6,416 bases of DNA from an uncultured Clostridium sp. (lineage in GTDB: Bacteria; Bacillota_A; Clostridia; TANB77; CAG-508). The position numbers were made by a program, and so were the translations under genes. The DNA is taken from NCBI GenBank assembly GCA_947382445.1, contig CANCZH010000083.1:1-6416 (forward strand). The letters are read 5' to 3'. Shown piece by piece: positions 6,311-6,416 of the stretch. The notes beneath the pieces are model-generated. The model was not told the origin of the DNA and searched no databases. It worked only from the letters and a program-made list of their open reading frames with translations. How positions within the stretch are numbered: the first letter of the stretch is position 1; each line of letters begins with the position of its first letter.

Positions 6311-6415
6311 TAATATAATTGTAATAAAAACTGAAAATATTGGTACTGTAAGAAAAAATTTAAAAATGGGAAAAACAGCAATTGACAAAAAAGTACAAAA
6401 AGATAAAATAAAATT
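6311..6415 (+). repeat. Duplicated upstream regulatory region, copy B
   Basis: This is the second, diverged copy of the region found upstream of the adhesin gene (1533-1639), in the same orientation and running to the window edge. It holds the paired boxes (6318-6324 and 6345-6351) and a promoter. No open reading frame or RNA gene is visible between 6288 and 6416, so this stretch is best read as the regulatory region of the next plus-strand gene. Confidence 0.75.
6382..6409 (+). promoter_or_regulatory. Sigma-A-like promoter for the gene beyond the right edge
   Basis: TTGACA (6382-6387), a 16-bp spacer and TAAAAT (6404-6409) form a strong promoter match. It occupies the place of the adhesin promoter in copy A, but its spacer is one base shorter, through a shorter A-run. 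Transcription would start at about the window edge. Confidence 0.6.
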
Positions 6416-6416
6416 G

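Overview
The window is very AT-rich DNA that uses the standard code (TGG for Trp, TAA/TAG stops here), with strong purine-rich ribosome binding sites, sigma-A-like promoters and Gram-positive cell-wall proteins. This points to a low-GC Bacillota (Firmicutes), most likely a Clostridia-type organism and possibly host-associated. The lineage is inferred from style and gene content, not from a marker gene.

Layout. At the left edge, on the minus strand, lies a tRNA pair: tRNA-Gly(GCC) at 65-138 followed by tRNA-Cys(GCA), whose 3' end is cut off by the window. Good sigma-A-like promoters for the pair lie between it and the next gene. A minus-strand gene at 242-1468 encodes a secreted D-alanyl-D-alanine carboxypeptidase (peptidase S11, low-molecular-weight PBP) with all three active-site motifs. 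A 225-bp divergent intergenic region separates it from one very large plus-strand gene (1694-6247, 1517 aa). The large gene ends in a perfect 15-bp hairpin terminator, and the last ~130 bp hold no gene that can be seen.

The large protein is the centre of interest. It has a signal peptide, an N-terminal domain with the Cys and Gln expected of an internal-thioester (TED/TQXA) adhesin, a linking beta-rich region, five DUF11/pilin-D2-like repeats each carrying a conserved Lys, Asp and Asn suited to an intramolecular isopeptide bond, acidic Asp-rich linkers, and a C-terminal membrane anchor with an unusual LKTG motif. The reading is a long surface stalk that holds a covalent 'harpoon' domain away from the cell. 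The neighbouring carboxypeptidase trims peptidoglycan stem peptides, so the divergent pair both act at the cell wall; a functional link is only inferred.

The most notable non-coding signal is a diverged direct repeat of ~107 bp. The upstream/promoter region of the adhesin gene (1533-1639) recurs just after its terminator (6311-6415), including a -35/-10 promoter and two ACTGTAA-like boxes spaced 27 bp apart. The gene that begins just beyond the right edge is therefore probably controlled in the same way and may be a paralogous surface protein.
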